Source: Dromiciops gliroides
Lineage: Eukaryota > Chordata > Mammalia > Microbiotheria > Microbiotheriidae
Length of the DNA stretch: 64,000 nt
NCBI RefSeq assembly: GCF_019393635.1
Contig: NC_057861.1
Coordinates: forward strand, 195,797,026 to 195,861,025
Reading direction: 5' to 3'
Positions 1-11,873 of the stretch are shown piece after piece; the first letter of the stretch is position 1, and each line of letters opens with the position of its first letter. The position numbers were made by a program, and so were the translations under genes. A model generated the notes under the pieces. It made no database searches and was not told the DNA's origin. It saw only the letters and a program-made list of their open reading frames with translations.

Positions 1-94
1 TTGAAGTTTCCTTCTGTTTCTCTTTAAGAAGTGAATCATCCTACATTGGTTTCACATTATTACTAAAATGTAAGATTCTTTAAGGGCAGAAACT

Positions 95-185
95 GTTTTT
101 TTTTCCCTTTCTTTGTAGACCCAGTATTTAATAGAGTAGCAGGCATATAGTAAGCATTTAATAAGTGTTTGCTTATTGATTGAGA
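95..185 (+). repeat. L2 3' terminus fragment
   Basis: The stretch reads like the end of LINE L2: a 'gcaggcatatagtaagcatttaataagtg' type ending, matched here by 'agtaagcatttaataagtg' near 150. Only the last part of the element is present. It is an old insertion with no target duplication visible. The flanks (1-94 and 186-408) hold nothing I recognise. Confidence 0.55.
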
Positions 186-423
186 TACAATTTTTTTTGA
201 GAAACAATCAGGTGGTAACACAATAATTTGGCAGACATCCCAACTCAATCCTTAGCTCAAGATTTAGCTCAAGCACAATACTTCTATTAAGATTCTTGAA
301 ATCATCACAGTCAGAAATGATTCCTCCTCAATTCAGTTGTTTAATATATATATTTATATTTATACATAGTATATCTGTTTATCCCTAGTAACTACCACAG
401 TGCTTTGCAAAATGTATACACTT

Positions 424-591
424 GGGGGAGACTAGGTGATGCAGTGGATAAAGCACCGGCCCTGGATTCAGGAGTACCTGAGTTCAAATCCGGCCTCAGA
501 CACTTGACACTTACTAGCTGTGTGACTCTGGGCAAGTCACTTAACCCCCATTGCCCCTCAAAAAAAAAAACCCAAAAAGCAAAACAAAACC
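424..591 (+). mobile_element. tRNA-headed marsupial SINE (WSINE/CORE-SINE type)
   Basis: About 135 bp of body plus an A-rich tail. The 5' part keeps pol III promoter-like boxes: an A box near 'gatgcagtgg' and a B box near 'gagttcaaatcc'. The CORE-like 3' part ends 'gggcaagtcacttaaccc'. This is the commonest repeat in the window and serves as the reference for the other copies. Target duplication is 'aaaatgtatacactt' at 409-423 and the same with one mismatch at 592-606, so both ends are complete. Such SINEs have no coding capacity and are moved by LINE enzymes. Confidence 0.93.
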
Positions 592-609
592 AAAATGTAT
601 GCACTTAAA

Positions 610-1030
610 ATTTTGTTCAATTAAATTAATTCAATGTTCTCATTGTCTACACATTTATATTCCACTAAATGTAAACTAGTTTGTATTGATTTTTGTACAT
701 TTTTTAACTTCTCAACTGACTTATAAGTTCCTGGAGATCTCTTTGTTTCTTGTATTTCCCTTTCTTCCACACTTCCCAACACAATGTTTTATTGATAGTA
801 AGACTCCAGTACATATTTGTTTAATAAATAACATGTTATTTTGGTGTATTTTTTTCTATTTTAGCACATTCAAGATAAATTTGACTTTTGGTATTTAACA
901 CCAAAGTTACCCAAGCTATACTTTATAAGAATTTAACATTTTGCAAGTTCAGATTTTTTCTAGAGGATTTTGTATATTTCTATTTTTTCATACTCTACCT
1001 TGTATTATGTTTAAGTGATGACATATTCCA
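610..1030. other. AT-rich stretch with no recognised feature
   Basis: AT-rich DNA with short homopolymer runs. I see no repeat family, no plausible exon and no RNA. The short open frames are bounded by frequent stops and have no recognisable composition. Confidence 0.5.
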
Positions 1031-1397
1031 TCAAATAAACATTTATTGAGTAAAATATTAACTATTGCCAGGAATTATATGGTATTGGGGTATTAAAGGC
1101 AAAAAATAAACAGTAACCGACCTCTTACATTCTAATGGGAAGATAGCAAGTAAGAACTGACAGGTAACCTAGGAGGTAAAAGCACTCTAGAGACCAAGAA
1201 ATGCTTCATGTAGAACATAACACTTAAACATCAGAGCAATAGTCTTCCAGGCATGGAGGGCAACTAGTGCAAAGACATATACATGTGAGATGGGGTCCTT
1301 TCTTTAAGAAACAGAAAGTAGGCCAGTATGTTTGGACCATAGAGTGTATGGCAGAGAACAATATATAAGAAGAAAAAAAAATAGGAAGGAGAAAGTT

Positions 1398-1563
1398 GTT
1401 TTTTAAATAAAAGTATTTTATTATTTTCCAGTTACATGTAGAGTTACATTTCAACATTTGTTTACATAAGAATTCCAATTTCAAATTTTTCTCCCTCCCC
1501 CACACCCAGACAGCAGGCAATCTGATATAGGTTATATCTATCTATCTATCTATCCATCCATCC

Positions 1564-1596
<33 letters not shown>

Positions 1597-2810
1597 CATA
1601 CATACATACATATATGCATATACACACATACATATACATAACATTAAACATGTTTCTGCATCAGTCATGCTATAAGAGAAGAATCAGAGCTATAAGGAAA
1701 GACCTTAAAATAGAAAAACAACAGCACCAAAAACAAAAAAAAATAGTATGGTTCAATCAGCATCCATATTCCATAGTTCTCTTTTTTTGCTGGATTTGGA
1801 GAGCCTTTTCCATCATGAGTCCCCTGGAACTTTCTTGTACCATTGTATAGGTGAGAAGGATCCAGTCTATCACAGTATATCAACACATAATTTTGATGAT
1901 ACTATGTATAATGTTCTGGTTCTGTTCATTTCACTCATCATCAGTTCATGCAAGTCCTTCCAGGTTTCTCTGAACTTCCCCTGTTCATTGTTTCTCACAG
2001 CACAATAGAATTCCATTACATTCATATTTCACAACTTGTTCAGCCATTCCCCAACTTATGGGCAACCCCTCAATTTCCAATTCCTTGCTGCCACAAAAAG
2101 AACTGCTATAAATATTTTTGAACATGTGGGTCCTTTTTGCTTTTCTATGATTTCCTTGGGAAAAAGACCCAAAAGTGTTATTGCTGGGTCAAAGGGTATG
2201 CACAGCTTTTGGGCATAATTCCAAATTTCTCTCCAGAATGGTTGGATCAGTTCACAGCTCCACCAACAATGCATTAGTGTTCCAATTTTTCCATAGCTTC
2301 TCCAACATTTATTATTTTACTTTTTTGTCATATAAGCCAATCTGATAGGTGTCAGGTGGTACCTCAGAGTTGTTTTAATTTGCATCTCTCTAATCAATAG
2401 TGATTTAGGGCATTTTTTCATATGAGAATAGATAGCTTTGGTTTCTTCATCAGAAAACTGCCTGTTCATATCCTTTGACCATTTCTCAATTGGGGAATGA
2501 CTTGGATTCTTATAATTTTGATTTAGTTCCTCATATTTTCTAGAAATGAGGCCTTTATCAGAAGTACTGGCCATAAAAATTGTTTCCCAGCTTTCTGCAT
2601 CCCTTCTAATTGGGATGTGTTGCTTCTGTTTGTACAAAAACTTTGAAATTTAATGTACTCAAAATCATCCATTTTGCATTTCATAATAGTCTCTATCTCT
2701 TCTTTGGTCATAAACTGTTCTCCTTTCCAAAGATCTGAAAGGTAGACTATTCCTTCCTCTCCTAGTTTACCTATGGTATCACCTCTTATGTCTAAATCAT
2801 GGACATAAGA
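1398..2810 (-). mobile_element. LINE-1 3' part (ORF2 C-terminus and 3'UTR), 5' truncated
   Basis: Read on the minus strand, the piece holds the ORF2 C-terminal region. Frames at 2523-2711 and 2317-2637 give '[18 protein letters not shown]', '[20 protein letters not shown]' and the start of the Cys-rich tail, broken by frameshifts and stops. The 3'UTR follows, ending in 'ccagttacatgtag...aataaaag'. A flanking direct repeat 'gagaaagtt' (1389-1397 and 2811-2819) marks an insertion into the older L2. The 3'UTR also carries the ATCT microsatellite listed separately. It is a dead copy. Confidence 0.9.
1538..1640. repeat. (ATCT)n/(ATCC)n microsatellite with (CATA)n edge
   Basis: About 17 tetramer units of tatc/catc run into cata/acat repeats. 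It sits inside the L1 3'UTR where another copy in this window (near 27227) has only 'ggttatatatgtacaagcac'. The array therefore grew inside the L1 after insertion. It is likely length-polymorphic. Confidence 0.9.
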
Positions 2811-3264
2811 GAGAAAGTTTTTTTAATATGTAAATGTGAAATAGAGGAGCTTAGGGAGGCATGGGACTTTATTGAATTGGGGTAGGACACATGATTAAAG
2901 CTGAACTTTAAGAAATCATTTTGTTGGCTGAATGGAGCATAGATCGAAAATGGGAGAGACAAGGAAGGAAGACCAATTAAGAGGATATTTTAGTCATTTA
3001 ATCAGGAAGTAATGAAGGCTGGAATTAGGCATGTGCCAGAAATGCTGAGGAGATAGAAATGAAAAGATGTGGAAACTAATTAGATATGTGGGTTTAGTGA
3101 TTCAAGAATTACACTGAACTTACATATCTTGGTGACTGGAAGGATGGAGACATGCTTAAGGATGGTGCTCAATTAATTTTTGATTGATTTAATATGTCAA
3201 TATAATGTTTTAGAGAAAAGAAAATGAATTGTTGTGTCTCTCTTAGTTGAAAATTCCTAGAGGT

Positions 3265-3352
3265 TAAGGTATGTCATTTGATATCTTTTTATTTCACAAG
3301 GTTACAATAGTGCCTTGTGTGTAGTAGGCATTTAATTAATTTTTTGTTGAAT
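3265..3352 (+). repeat. L2-type 3' end fragment
   Basis: The end pattern 'agtgccttgtgtgtagtaggcatttaattaat' followed by 'tgttgaattgaattg' is typical of L2 3' ends. It has the opposite orientation to the L2 just upstream, so it is a separate old insertion. Confidence 0.5.
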
Positions 3353-3574
3353 TGAATTGCCTCCCTCTAAAATCCCCATTGGAATTATCACAAAATAGGG
3401 AAAGTTAAACTCTTTAGATCAGATGTTTGGTGTAATCATTCTAAGTAGGTCAATTTCTACATGCTGCCTGTAGCTCATATTAAAACACTTGTGATTTGAG
3501 ATTAAAGAGTATCATGCAGTCTTGCTTTTCTTCTCCTTGAAAAATAAATGCAGTTCTCAGGTAAAATTAAATTT

Positions 3575-5098
3575 TGGGAAAGAGAAAAAAGGAGTGGAAT
3601 GAAGGCCAGGACCTGGGTGAACTCTCCCAACATTCCCCCTCTAAACAACTTTCAAATAATACCACAAATCAAATTGTGAAGCAATAGAGATGGGAAAAAG
3701 TCAGAGGGGGACAAATATCCAACCTATAACAACTGAAGAGAACCACAGGAGAGGTATGCAAGCCCAACATGATCCAAGGACCAGAGTGACAAGAACACTA
3801 GCATTGGGCTTCTGAGGCAGCAACAACAGCAGCAGAGCAGCAGCTTTGGGAGCTCTTAATCCAGCAGCAAGGGAGCAGGACAACTGGTCAGAAAAAAATC
3901 ACAGGTGATCTGTCACTGGCGATGAGTGCAACTGGTGCTCATTGGCAACTCTATTCCCTATAATCAGTTCTGGATTGCAGTTCCAGGGCCAAGAGGAGCA
4001 ATAATACTTGTGGGTGAAAGGGAACAGGGGATATTTTTGGGTAAAGACTAGATCATGGACCAGGGGAGCAGTGACTACACCTCTCTCAGGGTCACACCAA
4101 CTTGGAGGTAATGAAAACTTGTAGAATCACAGAACTAGCACTGAAAACAGCAACACAAAAAAGTCTGAAGCTTAACACAGTGCTTCCTAACCCCCAGGTG
4201 GCCATTAGGGTGAACATTAAGTTCAAAGTGAAGCAATGAGTTTATAAAATGAACAAAAAACAAACAAGCAAAAATAACTTGATAATAAAAAGCTACTACA
4301 ATGGTAGGAAAGACCATGACATAAACTTAGAAGACAAAAACATAATCACAGCTACAGGCAAAGCCTCCAAAAAAAAAGCTAACTAAATATAAGACCAGCA
4401 AGAATTCCTAAAAGGATTAAAGAGATGAGTGGTAGAGGGGAAATTTGAGAAAAGAAAAGAAATGAGATTGATGCAAACAAATTATGAAAAGAAAATTATC
4501 AGCTTGGTAAAAAGAGGCACCAAAATACCAATGAAAATAACACATTAGAAAAACAGAATTGGCTTTATGGTTTAAAAAAAAAAGATGGAAATTCAATGAA
4601 GAAAAGAACTCCCTTAAAAGCAGAATAGGATGAATGAAAAAGGAAATACAAAAATTCCCTGAAGAAAAGATTTCCAAATAGGCCAGATGCAAAAAGAGGT
4701 ACAAAATCTGACTGAGGAAAATAATTCATTAAAAATTAGAACTGGGCAAGTAGAAGCTAATGACTCCATGAAACATTAAGAAATCATAAAATGACTGAAA
4801 AATTTGGCTACTGTGATCCAAGACAATTTGAAAGGATTCATGCTGAAAAATGCTATCTACCTCCTGAAAGAGAACTGATGAACTTTGAGTGCAAACTGAA
4901 AAATAATTTTCTCATTCGTTTTGCTTTGTTTTATATGATTAATTTAGAAATGTATTTTGCATTTATTTCACATGTATAATTGATATCATAGTTTGACTCC
5001 TCAGTGGATAGAGGAGGGGTAGAAACAGAGAAAGAATCTAGAACTCAAAATTTAGAAGGAAAATAATTTTTAAATAAATATATAATATAATTTTTAAA
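3575..5098 (+). mobile_element. HAL1-like (ORF1-only) L1 relative
   Basis: From about 3610 the sequence resembles marsupial L1 5'UTR ('gaactctcccaacattcccc'). From about 4300 to 4770 it is A-rich and looks like an L1 ORF1 coiled-coil region, with repeated Lys/Glu codons and 'GQVEAND' style coding. It then passes directly to an L1-type 3'UTR: 'gtgatccaagacaatttgaaagg' near 4815, 'cacatgtataattgatatcat' near 4970, and an AT-rich end near 5095. No reverse-transcriptase region lies between. That order is the organisation known for HAL1 (half-L1). A deleted full L1 is the alternative. Frames are broken throughout. Confidence 0.6.
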
Positions 5099-5164
5099 GG
5101 AAGGGAAATAAGTAAAAGGGCACAAAAATTATAACAGCTAACAATATTTAAATAATATTTACTA

Positions 5165-5395
5165 TCTGCTAGTCACTGCATGAAGTACTTTACAATTCAT
5201 CCTCAAAACAATCCTTGGAGATAGGTGCTATTAATATTCCCATTCAACAGATGAGAAAACTCAGGCAAACAGTCCTTAAGTGATTTGTCCAGAATCACAT
5301 GGCTAGTTAAGTGTCAGAAGGCAGATTTTAAATCAGTTCTTCCTGACTTCAGTCCCAGTATTCTATCTATTGTGCCAACTTGGTTGCCACACAAT
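5165..5395 (-). mobile_element. MIR SINE
   Basis: Reverse orientation MIR landmarks are in order: 'actttacaattcatcctcaaaacaatcc', 'acagatgagaaaactcagg', 'agtgatttgtccagaatcacatggctag' and the tRNA-like head end near 5390. It is diverged, with no target duplication left. Confidence 0.75.
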
Positions 5396-5559
5396 AGAGG
5401 GCTCTCCATAGAAAATGTTCAAGTAATAAAGAACAGTAGAAAAAAGAGAGAACTATTTAACTCTTATTTTGCTCCTATTTGTTATGACAAGGAAAACAGT
5501 CTTTTGACCAGACAGACTGGAATGGATTGAAATCCAAGATCATTGAGAAGATAATTATA

Positions 5560-5725
5560 ACACCTAAATGTCTTTAATGATCTATGGTCCCCAGATATAT
5601 ATGAGCTAAAGGCCAGGCTGCCAAAAGCACTAGTGGATAGGATTGCTGAGCTGCTCTCAATGCCTTTTGAAAAAATCCTGGAGGGCAGGAAAAATAACTA
5701 TATCCAGGTGGGTTATTTTTCCAAT
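5560..5725 (+). mobile_element. CR1/L3 LINE ORF2 scrap
   Basis: The text 'ccaaaagcactagtggataggattgctgagctgctctcaatgc' matches the linker between endonuclease and reverse transcriptase in CR1/L3 elements, where the protein reads roughly LxELADxIAEPLSxxFE. Here the frame gives 'ALVDRIAELLSMPFEK'. Only this short piece is recognisable. The flanks 5400-5560 and 5725-5880 hold nothing I can name. Confidence 0.5.
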
Positions 5726-5889
5726 TATCATCCAATCAATTAATAAATAGATAAATATAATTGAATGAATGAATAAAATATAAATTTTTATATTTTAGAG
5801 ATGAAAAAGATATTCAAAATGATTTCATTCTATTCCATTTTTATTTCTTTTAGGTACATTTTTTATAAAATAACCTATTTCTTTGCTTG

Positions 5890-6505
5890 TTTGTTTTTCC
5901 AAGGATGTATTACTTATCCCTCCAACTAGCCCCATCTAATTTAAACAATTTGTAAAAGAAAAAACAACATAGAATCATCATAGGAAATCTTGAAACCTTT
6001 ACAAAACAAATGTCTGGTGCTCCTTTGGTGATGACCAGAAATTTATTTTTGTATTTTCTGTACATAATTTCTCTAATAAGATATCGGTGGTGTGTTTTGT
6101 CTCCAGTTTTCTGGAGAAACACTTTATCATTACCTCTTTTATAGATGTAGACTCTCAAAATTTTTGTTCTCAATGTTATCATACAAATTGTTATGATTCT
6201 GCTCACTTAACTCTGTATCACTTAAGAGATCTTCCCAGGTTTTTATTGTAAATTTCATTTCTTATGGTTCAACAATATTCATCAAATTTATATACCACAA
6301 TTTGTTTAGTCAGTCCCCAAAGGTGGTCACCACCTTAATTCCTGGTTTGTTTGGGGGTTTTTGTTTGTTTGTTTGTTTTTGGCTACTATGAAAAGAGCAC
6401 TTATAAATATAGGTTCTTTGCTTGTTTTATTGATTGGTTTGGGATATGGGTCCATAAGTGGTATTGCTGGGTCAAAAGTTATGCACCATTTAATGACTTT
6501 TAGCC
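5890..6505 (-). mobile_element. Diverged LINE-1 3' region
   Basis: Minus-strand landmarks of the L1 ORF2 end and 3'UTR are present: 'ccacaatttgtttagtcagtcccc', 'ggctactatgaaaagagcac' and 'gtggtattgctgggtcaaaag' near 6455. The part left of about 6200 is weaker. It is older than the other L1 copies by eye. Confidence 0.65.
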
Positions 6506-6517
6506 ATTCCCTCATTT

Positions 6518-6906
<389 letters not shown>

Positions 6907-7010
6907 CCCTCATTTTATAAATAGAACTGAAGCCCACAGAGGTTACATGCTTTGCTCAAAGTTGCACAGGTGTTTTTGTTGATCCTTCATTTTTGAAAAG
7001 GAACAAGTTT

Positions 7011-7172
7011 GGGCTGCAGCTAGGTGGTGCAGTGGAGAAAGCACCATCCCTGGATTTAGGAGGACTTGAATTCAAATCCAGCCTCAGACACTTGACATTA
7101 ACTAGCTGTGTGACCCTGGGCAATCCACTTAACCCCCATTGCCCCACCAAAAAGAAAAAGAAAAGAAAAAGA
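7011..7172 (+). mobile_element. Marsupial SINE
   Basis: Full body with an (AAAAG)-rich tail. The direct repeat is 'gaaaaggaacaagtt' ending near 7010 and 'gaaaaggaccaagtc' at 7171-7185, with two differences. It inserted into a MIR. Confidence 0.92.
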
Positions 7173-7215
7173 AAAGGACCAAGTCTGGTCCTCTTTCCAC
7201 TATACCACAGTGACT

Positions 7216-8080
7216 CTATAGGACCTTCAATTATAGGCTACTGGTCTTAATTTCACCTTATGCCAAAATTTTAGAATGTATTATTGTAGGAATTTTTTAG
7301 TGTCAAAAATTATGAAGATCCAATTCATACCAGACTAACATTATTCAAATTTTTGAGAATGCTTCTTTTTTTTGTTAAGATGCTGTGCTTCATTAAAAGT
7401 AATTAATAAATGAAAATGTTATATAAAGGTTAGAATATCATGTTACTAAAGTATATGTTTAGCCAAATTCTTTCCATGGTTAACACCTTTCTTCAAAGTC
7501 TAGGAACTCATTTAAATTAGTGTTATAACTAAAACTATCAACGAGATATTTGGTGAATTTGCTACATGCTTTTCTGATATGTGTAACCCTTATTTTATCT
7601 ACAAATTATGAAATTTTAGCATGCCCTATGTTTAGTTTAGAAAAAGGGAATATAATAGAATTCAATTAGCAAAATATTTAAATCTTTCATGTTATCCTTG
7701 TAGACAAAATGGACAAATGAAAAGTAGATGAATTAGTTGGATTAAAATTAGTTGGAATACAAATTGCCTGGAAACAAAGATTAATTCAATGTCAACTTGA
7801 AGGAGATCCTTTATTAGAGTTTTCTACCATAGTGCATCTGGCTCTGTTTAGGTTTATCAGTGACTTGGATAATGATGGCATGTCTACCAAACTGACATGC
7901 CATGAAACTGAGAAGGATAGCTAACATTTTACTGACACAATTAGGAGAGCCAAAAGGATCTCTAAAGTTTAGAATGGTGACCAAAATCTAGTAAATTTTA
8001 ATTTAAGGGTAATATGTATTAAATCATACATATGTGTGGCTTTTAGCAAATTTCCAGATAAATGTAGGCCATAAGTATGC
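7216..8080. other. Repeat-free AT-rich stretch
   Basis: No repeat family, RNA or credible coding frame was recognised. A few TAAT-rich patches occur, with no clear motif cluster. Confidence 0.5.
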
Positions 8081-8084
8081 TTGA

Positions 8085-8175
8085 GGAACAAAAAGAAAGA
8101 AAGGAAGGAAGGAAGGAAGGAAGGAAGGAAGGAAGGAAGGAAGGAAGGAAGCAAGCAAGCAAGAAAAGAAAAGAA
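8085..8175. repeat. (GGAA)n microsatellite
   Basis: About 14 units of ggaa/gaag, with gcaa variants and an A-rich edge. No SINE body adjoins it, so its origin is not visible. Confidence 0.92.
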
Positions 8176-8755
8176 AAAAAGAACAATCTATTTACATCTC
8201 AGTTTACCTTAAAAGTGAAAAAGGTAATATTTGTATATATATATCACTCTATACATGTAGGGTATTATGGTAACATTGTGATATTCCAATTTTTAGTGCT
8301 CTTTAAAAAGCAGGAGATATATCTAGGATGTCCTCTGTGCCACCCACATGGAATATTAATATTTAAGCATTTAATAAATTATTTTAGGTAATAATTATTT
8401 TATCACTGAGTTTAGATACATAATGGTTTCAGTTGACTTTTCAAGTCATCATTATTCTCATTTTTTTAATGGCACAAATGAATTTGACATAACTTGGTTT
8501 CACTTTCTGGCAAAGCTCAGAAGAGTCCTCTATGTCACAAATAGGTGTAACTTATTTTTGCACATTAAATTTAAAATGTTTGGATAAAAGATTCTCAGTA
8601 AAAGAGAATCTCAGTTATTCATATATTCTTTCAAGCTCTGAGGTCTGGGAACTTAAAAAATAATGAAAGGGTATTCATTTCTTTAATCAGATTCCATTTT
8701 GCTAATGGTATTATGCAGCGTCTTTATAAAAATCTATGGATTAAAGTAATTTGGC
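8176..8755. other. Repeat-free AT-rich stretch
   Basis: No repeat or coding evidence was recognised. The open frames are short and lack any family resemblance. Confidence 0.5.
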
Positions 8756-8759
8756 ATGC

Positions 8760-9240
8760 ATGTTCATTATAAGGACAATCACTGAGACTGGTTTTCTGTT
8801 CAAACAGAGGTTGTTTCATGTTCATGAAGATGCTTTATGCACTTTTATCTCCCCCCAAAATTAGAAGCAACAATCAATAACCTTTTGGCAGTGCCTGAAA
8901 CAGTTATAACAGTTTAATGAGCATAGGTGCCTGCTTCTTTTTATTATGCCTTTTTCCCTTTAAATGAAATGTATGGTGCACATGTACAGGTCACTTGGAA
9001 GAGTGATTAATGTCAGTTACCAAGGTAACCAGGAGCACTTTAGCAAGCTTATTCTGATCTATTCAGTAACAGAACTTTGCTTCGCTGATGAGGTTTCACA
9101 ATCCAAAGTATAAATGGCAGCTTCAAAAGGAATAATTATTAAAATATTTATTTTTTTAAATTTCAGGGGAAATCAAGTTTAATTGTTCCAAATATATTAT
9201 GCTAAAGCCTAATTAAATTTAAGAGTTTTCCAAGAAGTTC
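8760..9240. promoter_or_regulatory. Candidate conserved noncoding element with an X-box-like motif
   Basis: This is repeat-free DNA of even composition with many TAAT/ATTA cores. A perfect inverted repeat gttacc-aa-ggtaac lies at 9016-9029 and fits the spaced dyad bound by RFX factors (X-box). Nearby are 'ctaattaaa' near 9210 and 'aataattattaaa' near 9130. That the block is an enhancer is inference from texture and the motif. No alignment was available. Confidence 0.35.
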
Positions 9241-10140
9241 TGACTCCTGTAAAAAACAAATTCAATTATTATGGGGACCTATACTGCTTTAAAAGCAAGC
9301 TGTATGAAACATAACTTTCCTATCTCTTTAGATGCATATTTACAAAAGGTAAAAAGGAATGAGGAGCAGAAACCTAGAAAGAGTCTATATTTCCAATATT
9401 CAGTACACTAAACAGCATGGGTCAGGAAGTTCTGCCACCTTGGACAAAATAAAATCACATAACCATCAGAAATTATGGACCTCTTGCCTTGGGTGAGGAA
9501 TGGTTTCTAGAGAAGTTCAGAACATAGGCAAGAAGGCTATAGCAGGCAAACCTCCATTTTTCTTTAAGTAAGTATCATTAAGAACATGATTAAATATAGC
9601 TGGAAGATGTTAGCCCTCCCTCTGAAAAAGTATAAAGGTTTGTTAAGATTAACTGACTCAGATGCAACTGCCAGGAGCTGCAAATGGAATTTTAAATAGA
9701 GAGCCTACAATTTCATAAACAACTCTAAGGGGGCAGATAGAAAGGGAAGGGTCACTTCAGGCTTAAAACCAGGGAAAAGGAAAATAGCAAATGATATTAG
9801 AAAGAAATAATGGGAAGCTGACTATCTCAAAATGCCTAAGTGAATTTTCCTTAATTTGGTATCTTATTTCCTGAAAACTTTCTAGTTCAAATGCATATTC
9901 ATATTTATGCTGATGTTGTAACAAATACTTAATTTTGTTTAGAAATTTAGTGATTGGGTCTGGAGTCATAAGCAACCAAGGCAAAAAAAAGCCTTCCATC
10001 TTGTGGGCAAAAATGACTAACAGCACAACCCCATAGTGGTGGCCATACACAATCTTGATGATCCAATGATGTTTTTATTGAGTCTATATTTTACTGGTAT
10101 AGGAAACTCCCTCTACCAATATAGATCAGTACATACTCTG
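9241..10140. other. Repeat-free stretch
   Basis: No repeat family or gene was recognised. A minus-strand frame of about 95 codons (9763-10050) has no recognisable motif, and I treat it as chance. Confidence 0.45.
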
Positions 10141-10144
10141 TGAC

Positions 10145-10262
10145 TTTTAGTGTTTAGTTTAGGCCCATGCAAGGTTAAGTGACGGATCTAAGGTCACTCA
10201 GCCAGGATGTGTCAGAGATGAGATTTTAACTCAGGGTTGCCACCACATTATCTCTCAGAGAC
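10145..10262 (-). mobile_element. MIR SINE fragment
   Basis: 'aggttaagtgacggatctaaggtcactcagccaggatgtg' followed by 'gattttaactcagggttgcc' is the reversed MIR middle and head. Confidence 0.7.
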
Positions 10263-10979
10263 ATTGTGCTAAAGAGACTTCCTCAAAAAAAAAAAAAAAC
10301 CAGCCTATTTCAGTGATAAGTGATATTAAAGGAAAGATGAGAAAAGTGAATAACATTTTCTCTTTGCCTTCGATATACATTATTTTAATACAAAATTTTG
10401 ATTTTTGTCCCTGAAAATTGAATGTTTCACAAAAATGTAATTTAATGTCCTCCCACAGAAGTTTCAATGAACTAATATAGCACCCAATATTTTTAATAGA
10501 AATTAAGTGAAAATATCTTCAGGTTATATCTGTTTTCTCTTTACTTTGTTAGTATATTTTTTAAAAAATAGATTTTATTGGAAAAGTGAGCACAAAACTT
10601 CGGCAGGTTACATGTCAATATAAAAGCCTAGTAGTATGACTAGGCAGTTTAGAGGTGTTTTCTGGGTTTACCTTTATTTTGTGCCTTTTTCCCACCTCCT
10701 TATCAATGTGGGACAACAGAGGGTATTTGGGAATTGAGAATTGAAAGAATCTAAACTCCAAATATTTTTTAAAGCAACTTTTGGGTGAATAGCCCCTGTA
10801 GGGAGGGTAATTAAGCATCTCATAGCCTTCTGTGATTAAAATTAACAGATATACAAAGTATCCACCATAAACTAGACTATAATCTATGACAAAATGACTG
10901 AAACCCTTCAATTAGGAAATCTAGGTCAGTGAAAAAATTAAGTAAAGATAGCTTGCTGGTATTCTATATTGGCAGTTTT

Positions 10980-11335
10980 GGCAGAGAATGTCTTACTGGA
11001 GATAAAATGCCTCTTCCCAAGATTCTTAAAAGAAAGGAATGGAATTTCTTAAAGAGTCAGGTGTGGTTGGGATGGGGAAGCTAGGAAGGTATTTTATGGT
11101 ATGTCCCTATAATATGCACTCTGGCCACCTGTGTTCCTTATGTCTATACCTCTCTGCAACATGTTCCTTACCTGTGTTTATTCTTAGCACTGATTGTGTT
11201 ATGGATTTGTAGAATAGTATAACCCTGGTTTATGAAGGTTTTATTGCTTTATTTCTTGCTATGCTACTTCATTAAATACCTTTGCCTTGAATGAATTGTG
11301 TATTCTGGCTGACTATTAAAAGTAATCACATCAGT
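10980..11335 (+). mobile_element. Possible LTR fragment (MaLR/ERVL-like 3' end)
   Basis: The end at about 11230-11330 has a T-rich run, 'cttcattaaatacctttgcc' (an attaaa poly-A-like signal) and 'tgaattgtgtattctggctgac'. This resembles the R/U5 region of old LTRs. The 5' boundary and target duplication are not visible. The adjoining 10263-10980 and 11336-11706 hold nothing I recognise. Confidence 0.3.
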
Positions 11336-11721
11336 GGAGACATGTCATGCAGGATTTTACAATGACTGCAAAACTACAAGTCATTTAAATATATGAAAGC
11401 TTTATCTGGAGAATACAAACTGAAAGTTATAGGTTGTCCCTGGGTGCTACATAATTATTAGTTGTTAATATCTTAGTATAGACATGAAGCAGAATAATAA
11501 GAAAAGATAAAATCTAATAGAAGATAGACAGTACTTTGGACATTCAAATTTATTGACTAGACTGCTTGTGGCTATGCCCATGTCTACATGATGAAAACAC
11601 TGTTAGATGAAAAGTGAAAAATTTAGCTGAAGAAATGAAATATTTTTTTAATCTGAGTTGACATTTTGTTTTATTGAGCTAACTGAAATAAGCAAGCATT
11701 TAATTTGGGTCTATATAATTC

Positions 11722-11873
11722 TTTTTTTTTTTTGGTGGGGGGGCAATTGGGTTTAAGTGACTTTCCCAAGGTCACACAGGTAGTGAGTGTAAATGTCTGA
11801 GGCCAGATTTGAACTCAGGTCCTCCTATCTCCAGAGCCAGTGCTCTATCCACTGCACCATCTAGATGCCTCTG
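11722..11873 (-). mobile_element. Marsupial SINE with perfect 15-bp target duplication
   Basis: Complete copy with a poly-T (tail) edge at 11722. The direct repeat 'gggtctatataattc' is identical at 11707-11721 and 11874-11888, which suggests a fairly young insertion. The body has a few differences from its relatives. Confidence 0.94.

Larger units (their letters stand above)
1035..3200 (-). mobile_element. Ancient L2 LINE, split by an L1 insertion
   Basis: The left piece (about 1035-1388) runs from an L2 3' end read backwards ('catttattgag', then 'cttacattctaatgggaagata') into the ORF2 end region ('ttccaggcatggagggcaa'). The right piece (about 2820-3200) continues in the same orientation ('gactttattgaattgg', 'tgaactttaagaaatcattttg', 'ggctgaatgg'). 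The two pieces join once the L1 at 1398-2810 is removed. The element is 5' truncated, as L2 copies usually are. No open frame survives. Family assignment is from remembered L2 landmarks. Confidence 0.65.
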
